Below are positions 40,450 through 50,042 of a stretch of DNA of 64,000 nucleotides, one piece after another. Numbering within the stretch: position 1 is the stretch's first letter; every line of letters starts with the position of its first letter. This DNA is from Sandaracinaceae bacterium (GTDB lineage Bacteria > Myxococcota_A > Polyangia > Polyangiales > Sandaracinaceae): assembly GCA_019637095.1 (NCBI GenBank), contig JAHBWG010000006.1, positions 1-64,000 of the forward strand, read 5' to 3'. A program made the translations under genes and the position numbers. The notes under the pieces were generated by a model, which worked only from the letters and a program-made list of their open reading frames with translations, did no database searches and was not told the origin of the DNA.

Positions 40450-41947
40450 ATGCCGAAGTTGGAGCCGGGAACCGTCATCGCGGACAGGTACCGCCTCGAG
40501 GCGCCGATCGGGCGCGGCGGGATGGCGAGCGTCTGGCGCGCGACGCACCTGAGCCTCGACGCCGAGGTCGCGGTGAAGCTCCTCGACCTCTCGGAGGGCA
40601 AGGCCGAGCGGCTGCGCGAGCGCTTCGCGCGCGAGGCCAAGCTCGCGGCGAGCATCAAGCACCGCAACGTAGTCGACATCCTCGACTTCGGCCTGCACGG
40701 CGAGCGGCCGTACATGGTGATGGAGCTGCTCGAGGGCGAGAGCCTCGCGGATCGGCTCGAGGGCGAGGAGCCGATCACCGACGCCGAGCTCTTCGACATC
40801 GCGGCGCAGATCCTCGGCGGGCTCGCGGCCGCGCACGACGCGGGGATCGTCCACCGCGACGTGAAGCCCGACAACGTCTTCCTCGTCCGGGACGCCGACG
40901 GCGTCTACCCCAAGGTGCTCGACTTCGGCATCAGCCGCGACGTGTCGGGCAACAAGGACGACACGCGCGTGACGAGCACGGGCGTGCTCGTCGGCACGCC
41001 GCTCTACATGTCGCCGGAGCAGGCCCGCGGGCTCAAGGACGTCGACGCGCGCACGGACGTGTGGAGCGTCGGCGCGCTGCTCTACGAGGCGCTGAGCGGG
41101 AGCCTGCCGTTCGACTCGGAGAACATGGGCGACATCCTCATCCGCATCGCGATGGAGGACATGCCGCACCTCTCGACCGTGCGCCCCGACCTGCCGGACG
41201 CGGCCGCCGAGGCGGTGATGCGCGCGCTGGTGCGCGATCGCAAGCGACGTTGGCAGTCGGCGCGAGAGATGCGCGCGGCGCTGCTCGCGGCGCGCGACGC
41301 GCTCGGCGCGCAGTCGGTGCGCCGCCACGATCGCAGCGGAGACGGCATCCGGAAGCCGCGGCACGCGGAGAGCTCGCACGACGACGACACGGGCTCGGGC
41401 CCGCTCGTGCGGGCCGCGGGGGGCGCGCGCCCCGCGCCGCGTTGGCCCCTCGCCGTCGCGGGCGGCGCCGCCCTCGTCGCCGTCGCCGCCGCCGCGATCG
41501 TCGTCGCCGGCGGCGGGCTGGGGGGCGAGGCGACGCCGGAGGTGGCGCCGGCGGCGCACCGCGCGACGGGAGCGGCCGTCGATGCCCCCGCGCCGGTCGA
41601 GCCCGACGAACGCCCCGAGCCCCTCGCGAACGTCGTCGCCGCGCGCGCGGCCGAGGCGGCCGAGGCGGCCGAGGCGGCCGAGGCCGCGGCGACCCCGGAG
41701 GAGCCGGGCGAGCCGGCGCCGGGGGCCGGCGAACCGGAGATCGCGCGCGAGACCAGGCCCGGCGAAGCGCTCGCGCACGCCAGACGCGAGAACCGGTCGG
41801 GCCGAGCTGACCCGCGCGCCGCGGCCGCGCGACAGGGCCGCGCTCAGGCCGGCCGCTCCGCCGCCCGCCGCGGCCGCCGGCGCCGCGCCGCCGCCGCGCC
41901 CCGAGGCGCCCGCGCGCGAGGGCTTCCTGCGGGACCTCGACTATTGA
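40450..41947 (+). CDS. Membrane-anchored Ser/Thr protein kinase with probable +1 frameshift in its tail
   Basis: The kinase domain (about 14-280) is complete: GRGGMASVW, Lys43, HRD Asp137, DFG Asp158, GTPLYMSPEQ. A membrane helix follows at 332-354. After this the frame is open through a low-complexity acidic linker (EAAEAAEAAEAA), turns Arg-rich near 41785 and runs on into the next lipoprotein gene. In the +1 frame, from about 41790, the codons look normal again and end in REGFLRDLDY with a stop at 41947. I therefore take 41947 as the true end and place a one-base frame problem at about 41780-41830. If the sequence is correct, the protein would be an unlikely fusion with the lipoprotein. Confidence 0.75.
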
Positions 41948-42042
41948 GCGCGCGCAGGGGCGCTTCGCACCGGCGGCAGTCCGAACGCGGCAGGAGCCGC
42001 GCGGGCTGGCGAGCGAGCGTACGCGGACGCATAGTCCTGCGC

Positions 42043-42708
42043 ATGCGCTGGGCCCTCCTCGGCGCGCTCGGGGCGAGCGCGCTCCTCCTCGCGTGCTCGA
42101 GCGGGGAGCCGCGCGTGCCCGATGAGGGGGAGACCGTCGTGCCCCCCTTCGAGGTGCGCGGCGAGGCCGAGGGCCTGTTGCTCGTGTGGTTCGACGAGGA
42201 GGGCACGCACGTCGCCGCGCGCCGCTCGGACATCCCCGAGGCGCACCGCGCCGCGGTCCGCGTCGACGACCTGCGGGCGAGCGCGAGCGCGGACCCGGCG
42301 CTCGTCTACGTCGCCGACCTACGCGAGCCCGTCGAGGGTGGCGGCTACGCGGTGCGCCGGATGCCGCGCGAGGCCTTCGACGCGCTCGCCGACGGCGCCG
42401 CGGAGCCCGCAGCCGCGCCGGTGGCCGCGGCGCCCGCGGCGACGGCCGGGGACGTGACGGTGTACGGCGCCTCCTGGTGCGGCGCGTGCCGCTCGACCGC
42501 GGCGTTCCTGCGCCAGCGCAACGTCCCGTTCGTCGAGCGCGACATCGAGCGCGAGCCCGGCGCGCGCGAGGCGATGCAGCGCGCGGCGGCCGCGGCCGGC
42601 GTACGCCCCACCGGCATCCCCGTGATCGACTTCCGCGGAGAGATCATCACCGGGTTCGACCGGGGCGCGCTCGAGCGCGCGATCGGGCGCGCGCGCGCGC
42701 CGATATGA
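42043..42708 (+). CDS. Lipoprotein with C-terminal glutaredoxin-like domain
   Basis: 221 residues. Lipobox LLLACSSGE places it on a membrane. Residues about 25-110 form a small beta-type domain of unknown family. Residues about 140-220 are glutaredoxin/NrdH-like: VTVYGASWCGAC with the CxxC pair, the RNVPFVERDIE strand, and the cis-proline motif TGIPVIDF. Glutaredoxins are usually cytosolic, so a lipid-anchored form outside the inner membrane is unusual. The ATG at 42043 begins a clean signal peptide even though the frame is open upstream into the kinase gene. It ends 32 bases before the HSP90-like gene. Confidence 0.8.
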   Translation: MRWALLGALGASALLLACSSGEPRVPDEGETVVPPFEVRGEAEGLLLVWFDEEGTHVAARRSDIPEAHRAAVRVDDLRASASADPALVYVADLREPVEGGGYAVRRMPREAFDALADGAAEPAAAPVAAAPAATAGDVTVYGASWCGACRSTAAFLRQRNVPFVERDIEREPGAREAMQRAAAAAGVRPTGIPVIDFRGEIITGFDRGALERAIGRARAPI

Positions 42709-42740
42709 GCCGCGCCGCGAGCGTGCGATAGTCGGCGCCG

Positions 42741-44399
42741 ATGAGCGCCTACCGCGCGGGACACGGCAACGCGCCCACCGAGGAGGGGCGCGAAGACGGC
42801 CTCGTCGACGAGCTCATCCAGCAGTTCGCCGACCCGCTCGCGTTCTACCGCGAGCTCGTCCAGAACAGCATCGACGCGGGCGCGCGCTCGATCGCGGTGA
42901 GCCTCTCGTTCACGCCCGATCCCGGCGCCGACGGACCGGACGCGCTCGGCACGATCGACGTCGCGGTGCGTGACGACGGCTGCGGCATGGGCCGTGAGGT
43001 GCTCGAGGACCAGCTCACCGTGCTCTTCCGATCGGGCAAGGAGGGCCAGCAAGGCAAGATCGGCAAGTTCGGCGTCGGCTTCGTGTCCGTCCTCGCGATC
43101 CGGCCCGAGGTCGTGATGGTGCGCACGAGCGAGGGCCGCGGCGAGCAGTGGACCCTCGCGCTCTCGGCGGATCAGTCCTACGACCTCTTCCGCGCGGAGG
43201 GCGGCGGCGGCGCGGGCACGACGGTGACGCTGCGCTTGCGACGCCCCGCGCGTGAGCTCGACGCGCTCGTCGAGGGGTCCGTCGCGGCGCTCGTGCGGTG
43301 GTGCCGGCACGCGGAGATCCCGATCCGCTTCGCCGCGAGCGCGGCGGGCGGGCAGGTGCTGCGCGAGGCGCGGATCGATCGGCCGCTCGGGCTCGACGCG
43401 CTCGTCACGGTGCGCGTCGACGACGGCTCGACCTCCGTCGTCGCGGGGCTGCCCCTCGACGGGCGCCCTTACCTCGCCTTCTTCAACCGCGGCCTGCTCC
43501 TCTACGAGACACGCAAGGACGTGCTCGGCCAGGTGGTGGTCTCGATCCAGGATCCGAACCTCGAGCACACGCTGAGCCGCGACAACGTCCGTCGCGATCG
43601 ACACTACGAGCGCGCGATGCGGCTCGCGAACCGCGTCGTCGACCGGCACCTCACGCAGCACGTCGAGATCGTCGCGGCCGCGCTCGCGCGCCGGCAGCGC
43701 GAGGAGCCCGCGCTCGAGGTGCTCCTCGACGCGGCCGTGGCCGCCGGGCTCGACCTCGACTACGGCGCGATCGCGCTCCCGCTCTGCGAGCCGGTGGGCG
43801 GCGAGGCGACGATCCCGCTCTCGAAGATCGGCGCGCGCGGCGTGTACGTCGCGACGACGAGGAGCCCGCTGACCGCCGCGGTCGCCCGGCGCGGCGGGCG
43901 CGTGATCGACGCGACGGTCGGCCGGCGGCCCGCCGCCCTCGCGCAGGTGCTGTCGGGCCTGGCCGGTCGCCGGCTCCACGACGCGCACGCGGACTTCACG
44001 CTCGCGAGCCCGGTCGAGCCGCGCCCGCTCGACGGACCGCTCCTCGGGCGCGTGCGCGGGCTCCTCGGCGCGCTGGCGCGCACGCCCGAGGGGCCTCGGC
44101 TCGCGCGCTTCACGGGCGCACGCGCCGGGGCGCTGAGCGTCGCGGGGGGGGACGGCGAGCTCCCGCTCGCCATCGACGCGGCCGGCGGCGCGCTCGACCC
44201 GTTCCGGCTGCTCGCGCGCCCGACGCTGTTGCTCGACGCCGAGCACGAGGTCCTGCGCGAGGCGCGCGAGCTCGCGGAGCACGACGCGGCGAGCGCGGCC
44301 GCGCTCTTGGCGCGCGCCGTCCTGCTCGAGCGCGGGCGGCTCGACGAGGAAGCCGCAGACGAGGCGTGGCTCGAGGCCGCGGCGCGGGAGGTGCCGTGA
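42741..44399 (+). CDS. HSP90-like (GHKL) ATPase
   Basis: 552 residues. The N-terminal GHKL fold is intact: Glu38 and Asn42 in YRELVQNSIDAGA, Asp79 in RDDGCGMG, and the lid/G2 block GKIGKFGVGFVSV. The middle domain resembles HSP90 (LLLYETRKDVLG, DPNLEHTLSRDNVRRD). The C-terminal 200 residues do not look like the HSP90 dimerisation domain and are repeat-poor. Shorter than HtpG (about 620) and without the MEEVD-type end. It is coupled by GTGA to a giant partner that has a degenerate copy of the same N-terminus. A chaperone or conflict-type regulator role is inference. Confidence 0.85.
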   Translation: MSAYRAGHGNAPTEEGREDGLVDELIQQFADPLAFYRELVQNSIDAGARSIAVSLSFTPDPGADGPDALGTIDVAVRDDGCGMGREVLEDQLTVLFRSGKEGQQGKIGKFGVGFVSVLAIRPEVVMVRTSEGRGEQWTLALSADQSYDLFRAEGGGGAGTTVTLRLRRPARELDALVEGSVAALVRWCRHAEIPIRFAASAAGGQVLREARIDRPLGLDALVTVRVDDGSTSVVAGLPLDGRPYLAFFNRGLLLYETRKDVLGQVVVSIQDPNLEHTLSRDNVRRDRHYERAMRLANRVVDRHLTQHVEIVAAALARRQREEPALEVLLDAAVAAGLDLDYGAIALPLCEPVGGEATIPLSKIGARGVYVATTRSPLTAAVARRGGRVIDATVGRRPAALAQVLSGLAGRRLHDAHADFTLASPVEPRPLDGPLLGRVRGLLGALARTPEGPRLARFTGARAGALSVAGGDGELPLAIDAAGGALDPFRLLARPTLLLDAEHEVLREARELAEHDAASAAALLARAVLLERGRLDEEAADEAWLEAAAREVP

Positions 44400-47300
44400 G
44401 CGAGGGCCGCCGCGTCGCGAGCGGGCGCCTGCGGGTCGACGCGGCGCGCGCCGTCGGCAAGCTCCGCGACTACCAGCTCCCCGACCCGACCGCGTGGGTG
44501 CTCGAGGTGATCCGCGCCGCCGTCGCGTTCGGCGCGAGCGCCATCCGCGTGAGCGGCGACGCCGACGACGTTCGCGTCGCGTGGGACGGGCCGGCGCCGG
44601 ATCCGGAGGCGCTCGCGCAGCTCTTCGACGAGCTCGTCGACCCCGCGCCGCGGCGCGAGCGCAGGCCCCTGCGCTTGCTCGCGACGGGCGTCAACACGGC
44701 GCTCGGCCTCGAGCCGCGCTGGGTCGACGTGCTGGTGACCGACGGCGAGGGCGGGGCGATGGCGGCGCGCTACTCGCCGCGCTTGCTCGAGATCGCGGGC
44801 GGCGCGGCCTCGCGCCTGCGCGAGCTGCGGGCCGAGCCGCGGCGGCCCCCGCCCGAGGCGCCGGCGCGCGGCGGGCTCGTGCACCTGCGGCGCCTGCCCC
44901 TGCTCGACGCCGTGCCGCTCATGCTCGGCTACGGCGAGCCACGCGAGCTCTCGATCGTGCGCGGTTCGTGCGACGACGCGACGGTGCCGATCCTCGTCGG
45001 ACGCACCGAGCTCGGGCACGCGCGCTCGCACGTGGACCTGCTCCGCGTCGCGCTCGGCGAGGGGATCGGCGGGTGGCTCGCGCTCGTCGACCCCACGTTC
45101 GCAGGGCCCGGAGCGCGCCTCGAGGCGGCGGAGCTCGGCGTGGTGCTCGCGCGCTACGAGCTCCCCCACGAGCTCTTCCCCTCGCCGCGTGCGCAAGTCC
45201 CGTTGCGATTGTACGTCGACGCGCCGCGCATGCCGACGAACGCCTCGCGCTCGGCGGTCCGGCTCGACGAGTCGCCGGTGCGGGAGGCGCTCGCGCTCGC
45301 GGGCCCGCGCGCGGCGACCCTGATCGAGCGGCTCGCGGCCGAGCTCGGCGACGCGCCGAGCCACGCGTGGACGCCGACGCAGCGCGAGCGGCTGCGCGCG
45401 GGGGCGATCCAGATCCTCGCGGCGCACGCGGCGGGCGAGGACTGGCGCGAGCGCCTCGTGCTCCACGCGCCGCCCGCGCTCGCGCCGCTGCTCGCGCTGC
45501 CGCTCCTCTTCGACGCCCTCGGGCGGCCGCGCGCGGCGTCGAGCTTCTCGCCGCGCGCGCGCGGCGTGGAGCGCGTCCACCGCGGGCGCGAGCCGCTCCC
45601 GCACGAGCTCGAGCGGTGGCTCGGCGACGCGCTCTGGATCCCGCCGGGCGATCCGTCGGCCGCGCTCCTGGGCGCGTGGACACCCGAGCCCGCCGAGCCG
45701 CTCGCCGCGCTCGCGCTCGACAGCCGGTCCGAGCGGCGGCGCTTCGAGGCGCAGAAGAGGCGCGAGCCCCGCCTCGCGGGCGAGGACCCGCGGCACCTGC
45801 TCATCGTGCCGATCTGCGCGCCGGGGCGCTCGCTGAAGACCTGCGTGCCCGAGCGCGCGTTCGCGGTCGAGGGGCTCGCGGGCGAGCTCGCGCTGCTCGG
45901 CTCGCGCGCGGGCACCGGCGCCATCAGCCTGCTCGTCGAGGGGCGCCCGATCGCGACGTGGGCGCCCGAGCACCTCGCGATCGAGGGCGTCGTGAGCGCG
46001 GCGGAGCTCATGCCGTCGGTCGACTTCCGCGGGATCGTCGAGGACGAGGCCTTCGAGCGCGTGCGGGGCGCCGTCCTCGCAGGAGCGGTCGTCGCCTGCG
46101 AGGCGCTCGCGATGCGGTCCCAGGGTCGGGCGGCGCGCGGCGACCGCGCCCGGGCGGTCGCGCCCTGGCTCGCGGCGCCCAGCCCCGAGGCGACCCTCGT
46201 CGTGCAAAAGAAGTTGCGGGAGGGGACGCTGCTCGCCCTCGCCGTGCTCGCGAACGCGGAGCCGGCAGAGGCGCGCCCGAGCGACCACGACGGCGCCGCG
46301 AGCGCGGTCGCGGCGTTCCTCGAGAGCAAGAGCCCGCTCGCGGACGTCCCGGTCTGGCCGACGCTCGGCGGCGGCCTCGCGAGCGCCCGCGAGCTGCTCG
46401 GCGCGGGCGCGCGCGAGCCCTGCGCGATCGGCTTCGTGGTCGGCTCCGTCGACGCGTCGCCGATCCTCGGGGGGCGTGACGTCTTCCTCCTGCGCCCGCG
46501 CGAGCACGCCGCCCTTCACGAGTGGCTCCCGAGCGCGCGCTGGATCGACTACGGCTCCGCGCTGCGCGCCTCACGCGGCGGCGAGTCCCCGCTCACGCGC
46601 GGGCTGCTGCCCGCGCGGGGCGCGCTGCTCGAGATCGTCCTGGACGGCGCGCGCGCCGCGATCGCCTGGGGCGCGGCCGAGCGCTCGCGGCTCGAGGTGC
46701 TCCACTTCGGAGCCCCCGTCGCGGAGGTCGCCCTCGACGTCGAGCCGCCCGTGCTCGTCCGCGTCGACGACGCGCGCCTGCTCCCCACCGAGGCGTTCAC
46801 CCTCGAGGCGGTGCCCGAGTACCCGATCGCGAGCTGGGTCGACGCGCTCGCGCGCGCGTACCACGCGGCGCTCGATGGACGGTCCATCGTCGCGGCGGTC
46901 CGCCTGGGTGCGCCGTCCGCGCTCGAAGCGACGGCGGCGCTCGAGGCCTACTTCGGCTGGCTCGAGAAGGGGCGCATCACCAAGCGCCAGCTCGCGCGGC
47001 TCGCGCGGGTCCCGTTCGTACGGCGCCTCGGCCTCGAGCAGCCGAGCACGCTCGCCGCCGTGGCAGCCGAGACCGAGGGCGGCGCGCCGATCGAGCACGT
47101 CGGGCCGCACGAGTCGGCCGCGATCGACCTCGGCGGTTGGCACCCGGTGCTCGCCACGCCGACGGAGCGCCGCGCGTTCGAGCGCATCCTCGATCGCGCG
47201 TTCGTCGACGCGACCGAGCGGCTCGAGGCGCTCCGGCGCGCGGCCGCCCGCGCGCAGAAGCTCGAGCGGCACCGCGCGCGTCCCCGCGTCGATCCGACGC

Positions 47301-50011
47301 GCGGGTGGCGCGGCCCGTCGGTCGAGGTCGACGGGCACGGCATCGAGCGCGCGGTCGTGACGACCGCAACCGGCGAGAGGCCGCGAGTGGAGGTCGCGAT
47401 CGAGGGCCGCGCGTTCGTCGACGACGAGCGCCCGGACGCGCTGCCCCTCGACGCGTGGATCGATCTGCCGGCCACCGCGGCCGACGAGGCGTTCGAACAG
47501 CTCTCGCCGGAGGGTCGCCGGCGCGTGGCCTACGTGCTCGGCGCGGGTGCGCGCGCGCTGCTGCTCGACGTCGCGCAGCGCGACCCGACCTCCCTCACGG
47601 CCGCGCCGGCGATGCGACGGCTCCTCGAGGCGTGGTGTGGGCGGTTCGCCACGCACCACGCGAAGGGGGCCGATCACAAGGCCGCCACCGCGCTCGCCGC
47701 GCTGCCCGCGTTCCCGACGGTCCAGGGCGGACACGCCCCCCTCGCCGCCGCCGTCGCGCACGACGGCGAGGCGCTCCGCGTCGCGCGCTGGAGCGAGCCG
47801 TGGCTCGAGCCCGCGCCGGGCGAGCGCGCGAGCAGCCTCGATCGGCCCGTCCTGGGGCTCGTCGAGCCCGACCCCGATCGCTACCAGAGGATGCTCGGCG
47901 CGCTGTGGCAGGGCCCGGTCCGCGACGTCGGCGCGAAGGTCGCGCGGCTGCAGGCCACGCGGCGCGTGGCGCGCGGGCTCTCGAACGCGCCTCGCCTCGA
48001 GGGATCCTACGACGCGCGCTTCCGCTTCGACCTCGCCGAGATCCTCGACGAGGCGCAGCACGCGGAGGCGCTCGAGACGCTCGGGATCGGCGAGGTCGCG
48101 CTCGCGGACGCGCCGCGCTCGGAGGTCGTGTTCGTGCGAGGCGCGAACCGCGTGGCGATCGCGAGCCCGCTCGTGCCGAGCGTGCACGTCGCGGCGCACC
48201 GCTCCGACCTCGACGCGCGCGCGCTGGCCTCGCCCGAGCTCCGCTCGAAGGTGGAAGCCGCCTTGTCGTCGCTGATCGGGCTCGTCGTGCGGCGCGCGGT
48301 GGACTCGACGCCGGGCGAACAGCTCCCCGAGTGGCTGCGCCGGGCGCTCCTGACCGCGAGCCTCGCCGGCGGCGCGCTCCACTTCGAGCGCCTCGACACC
48401 GTCCCGATCCTCCCCACCGCCGCGGGCGGCTGGATCACCCCGCGCGAGGTCCGCGCGCAGGCGGCCCGCTTCGGCATGGTCTGGACGACGACGCTCTCCG
48501 GCGAGCCGAACCCGCTCGATCCGGAGCGGGTGGTGCTGCGGCTCGACACGGGCGCGACGCGCCAGCTCGGTGTCTACGCGCCGGCGATGGTCGCCGACGA
48601 GGAGCTCGCGCTCGACCGCCTCGCGCGCGCGAACCTCGCGCGACCCGCGGTCGACTCGCTCGATCCCACGCCCGAGGAGGAGCAGGGCGCGCTCGCGGTG
48701 ATCCCGCTCACCGCGTCCGACGGATCGAGCGCGCACGGGACGATCACGCTCCTGTCGCCGCGGTACGCCATGCGGCGAGGCTTCTACCCGAGCCGCTCCT
48801 ACCACCCGCTCGGGCGCCACGACGATCTCTCGCGCTGGCCGAGCGTCGTGCGCGTCGACGACCCGGCGTTCGCGCCGGACCGGACGTGGTCGGCGCCGGT
48901 CGAGGACGAGGTGATGCGCCGGCTGCGCTCGCGCGTGCGCGGCCTCGTGAGCCTGCGGCTCTCCGAGCTCGTCCCGTTCCGACACGGCCAGCTCACCGCG
49001 CTGCGCGTGAGCTCGGCGCTCGCCAGCGAGCTCCCGCTGCCGAAGGGCACCGAGCTCGAGGGGGTGACGTGGCTCGAGCCCGAGCCGCTGCCGGGCACGC
49101 TGATCGTGCGCGACGCGGGCGGCGATCGCACGCTCGCGAGCGTCGGGATCTCGGGCGCGCCGCTGCCCGTCCACGCGGAGCTGTTGGTGGCCGCGACGCT
49201 CTCGCCGCAGGCGCTCCGCCCGCTGGCCGAGGCCCTCTACACGAGGCTGGTCGCGCGCGTCGCCGACGCGCTCTCGCGCGCGCCCGGCCCCGACTACCCG
49301 GCGCTCCTCGCGCACCTCTTCGAGGCGGTGCGGCTCGGCGCGCGGTTCCCCGACGGGGCGCTCGGTCGCATCCCGGTGCCCGGCTGGGTCCCCGAGGGCG
49401 CGTTCCACGCCCTGCTCGCCCAGCTCGGTCGCGGCGTGCTGGTGCCGGTGTGCGCGCCCGCGGAGGTCGCGATGGCCCAGGCCGCGCTCGAGAGCCCGGT
49501 CCTGTGCGACGACGGCTCGGCCGCGGTGCGCGCGCTGCTCGGCTTCCTCGGCCCACGCGCCATCGGCTGGCGCGAGCGCATGCGCGCGCACGTGCTCGGA
49601 GGGGTCGACGCCGAGGCCGAGCGCGAGCTGGCGCGGGAAGCGCCGCGTTTCGAGCCGCCGCCCGAGGAGCGCGCGGCGCCGGCCGACTCGCCGCGCGGCG
49701 CGCTCGAGCAAGCGGTCTTGTCGCGCTGGAACGCGCTCGCGGTCGGGCGCGCGGAGGGCGCGCACGTCGACGGCCGCCGCAAGAGCCCGGCCGTCGCCTT
49801 CGCCGGCGCGCACCTGCGCCTCGCGGGGCGCCACCCGGTCGTACGCCGCGCGCTCGAGGCGTTCGAGACGGGCGCCACGGAGCGCGCGGACGCGCTCGTC
49901 ACCCTGCTGCTCGCCGCCGCCACGGGCGCGCGCCGCCGCGCCGGCCAGAGCGTGGGCCTCGCCGGCGAGCACGCGCTGCTCGCCGAGCTGATGCGCCAGC
50001 GCGCCCGCTGA
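44396..50011 (+). CDS. 1871-residue giant protein with degenerate GHKL N-terminus, partner of the HSP90-like ATPase
   Basis: The GTG overlaps the ATPase stop (GTGA). Residues about 30-120 align with the partner: DPTAWVLEVIRAAVAFGASAI against DPLAFYRELVQNSIDAGA. The ATP-site glutamate is kept (Glu37), but the Mg-binding Asn is Ala41 and the DDGCGMG loop is reduced to WDG, so ATP hydrolysis is unlikely. The remaining 1700 residues have no transmembrane segments or recognised enzyme motifs. They contain three related 'P..PT..GG' units near 650, 1102 and 1336. It is rich in Ala, Arg and Leu, with no signal peptide, so cytoplasmic. Sacsin-like HSP90-repeat proteins are the nearest thing I know in style. 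Function unknown. Confidence 0.8.
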   Translation: MSEGRRVASGRLRVDAARAVGKLRDYQLPDPTAWVLEVIRAAVAFGASAIRVSGDADDVRVAWDGPAPDPEALAQLFDELVDPAPRRERRPLRLLATGVNTALGLEPRWVDVLVTDGEGGAMAARYSPRLLEIAGGAASRLRELRAEPRRPPPEAPARGGLVHLRRLPLLDAVPLMLGYGEPRELSIVRGSCDDATVPILVGRTELGHARSHVDLLRVALGEGIGGWLALVDPTFAGPGARLEAAELGVVLARYELPHELFPSPRAQVPLRLYVDAPRMPTNASRSAVRLDESPVREALALAGPRAATLIERLAAELGDAPSHAWTPTQRERLRAGAIQILAAHAAGEDWRERLVLHAPPALAPLLALPLLFDALGRPRAASSFSPRARGVERVHRGREPLPHELERWLGDALWIPPGDPSAALLGAWTPEPAEPLAALALDSRSERRRFEAQKRREPRLAGEDPRHLLIVPICAPGRSLKTCVPERAFAVEGLAGELALLGSRAGTGAISLLVEGRPIATWAPEHLAIEGVVSAAELMPSVDFRGIVEDEAFERVRGAVLAGAVVACEALAMRSQGRAARGDRARAVAPWLAAPSPEATLVVQKKLREGTLLALAVLANAEPAEARPSDHDGAASAVAAFLESKSPLADVPVWPTLGGGLASARELLGAGAREPCAIGFVVGSVDASPILGGRDVFLLRPREHAALHEWLPSARWIDYGSALRASRGGESPLTRGLLPARGALLEIVLDGARAAIAWGAAERSRLEVLHFGAPVAEVALDVEPPVLVRVDDARLLPTEAFTLEAVPEYPIASWVDALARAYHAALDGRSIVAAVRLGAPSALEATAALEAYFGWLEKGRITKRQLARLARVPFVRRLGLEQPSTLAAVAAETEGGAPIEHVGPHESAAIDLGGWHPVLATPTERRAFERILDRAFVDATERLEALRRAAARAQKLERHRARPRVDPTRGWRGPSVEVDGHGIERAVVTTATGERPRVEVAIEGRAFVDDERPDALPLDAWIDLPATAADEAFEQLSPEGRRRVAYVLGAGARALLLDVAQRDPTSLTAAPAMRRLLEAWCGRFATHHAKGADHKAATALAALPAFPTVQGGHAPLAAAVAHDGEALRVARWSEPWLEPAPGERASSLDRPVLGLVEPDPDRYQRMLGALWQGPVRDVGAKVARLQATRRVARGLSNAPRLEGSYDARFRFDLAEILDEAQHAEALETLGIGEVALADAPRSEVVFVRGANRVAIASPLVPSVHVAAHRSDLDARALASPELRSKVEAALSSLIGLVVRRAVDSTPGEQLPEWLRRALLTASLAGGALHFERLDTVPILPTAAGGWITPREVRAQAARFGMVWTTTLSGEPNPLDPERVVLRLDTGATRQLGVYAPAMVADEELALDRLARANLARPAVDSLDPTPEEEQGALAVIPLTASDGSSAHGTITLLSPRYAMRRGFYPSRSYHPLGRHDDLSRWPSVVRVDDPAFAPDRTWSAPVEDEVMRRLRSRVRGLVSLRLSELVPFRHGQLTALRVSSALASELPLPKGTELEGVTWLEPEPLPGTLIVRDAGGDRTLASVGISGAPLPVHAELLVAATLSPQALRPLAEALYTRLVARVADALSRAPGPDYPALLAHLFEAVRLGARFPDGALGRIPVPGWVPEGAFHALLAQLGRGVLVPVCAPAEVAMAQAALESPVLCDDGSAAVRALLGFLGPRAIGWRERMRAHVLGGVDAEAERELAREAPRFEPPPEERAAPADSPRGALEQAVLSRWNALAVGRAEGAHVDGRRKSPAVAFAGAHLRLAGRHPVVRRALEAFETGATERADALVTLLLAAATGARRRAGQSVGLAGEHALLAELMRQRAR

Positions 50012-50042
50012 TTCCTCGGAGGGGCACGTCCCAACGTTCCAA

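Noticed and set aside
40450-42708. A genuine kinase-glutaredoxin lipoprotein fusion
   Set aside because: The lipobox would be internal, codon quality collapses before the join, and a better kinase end exists in the +1 frame.
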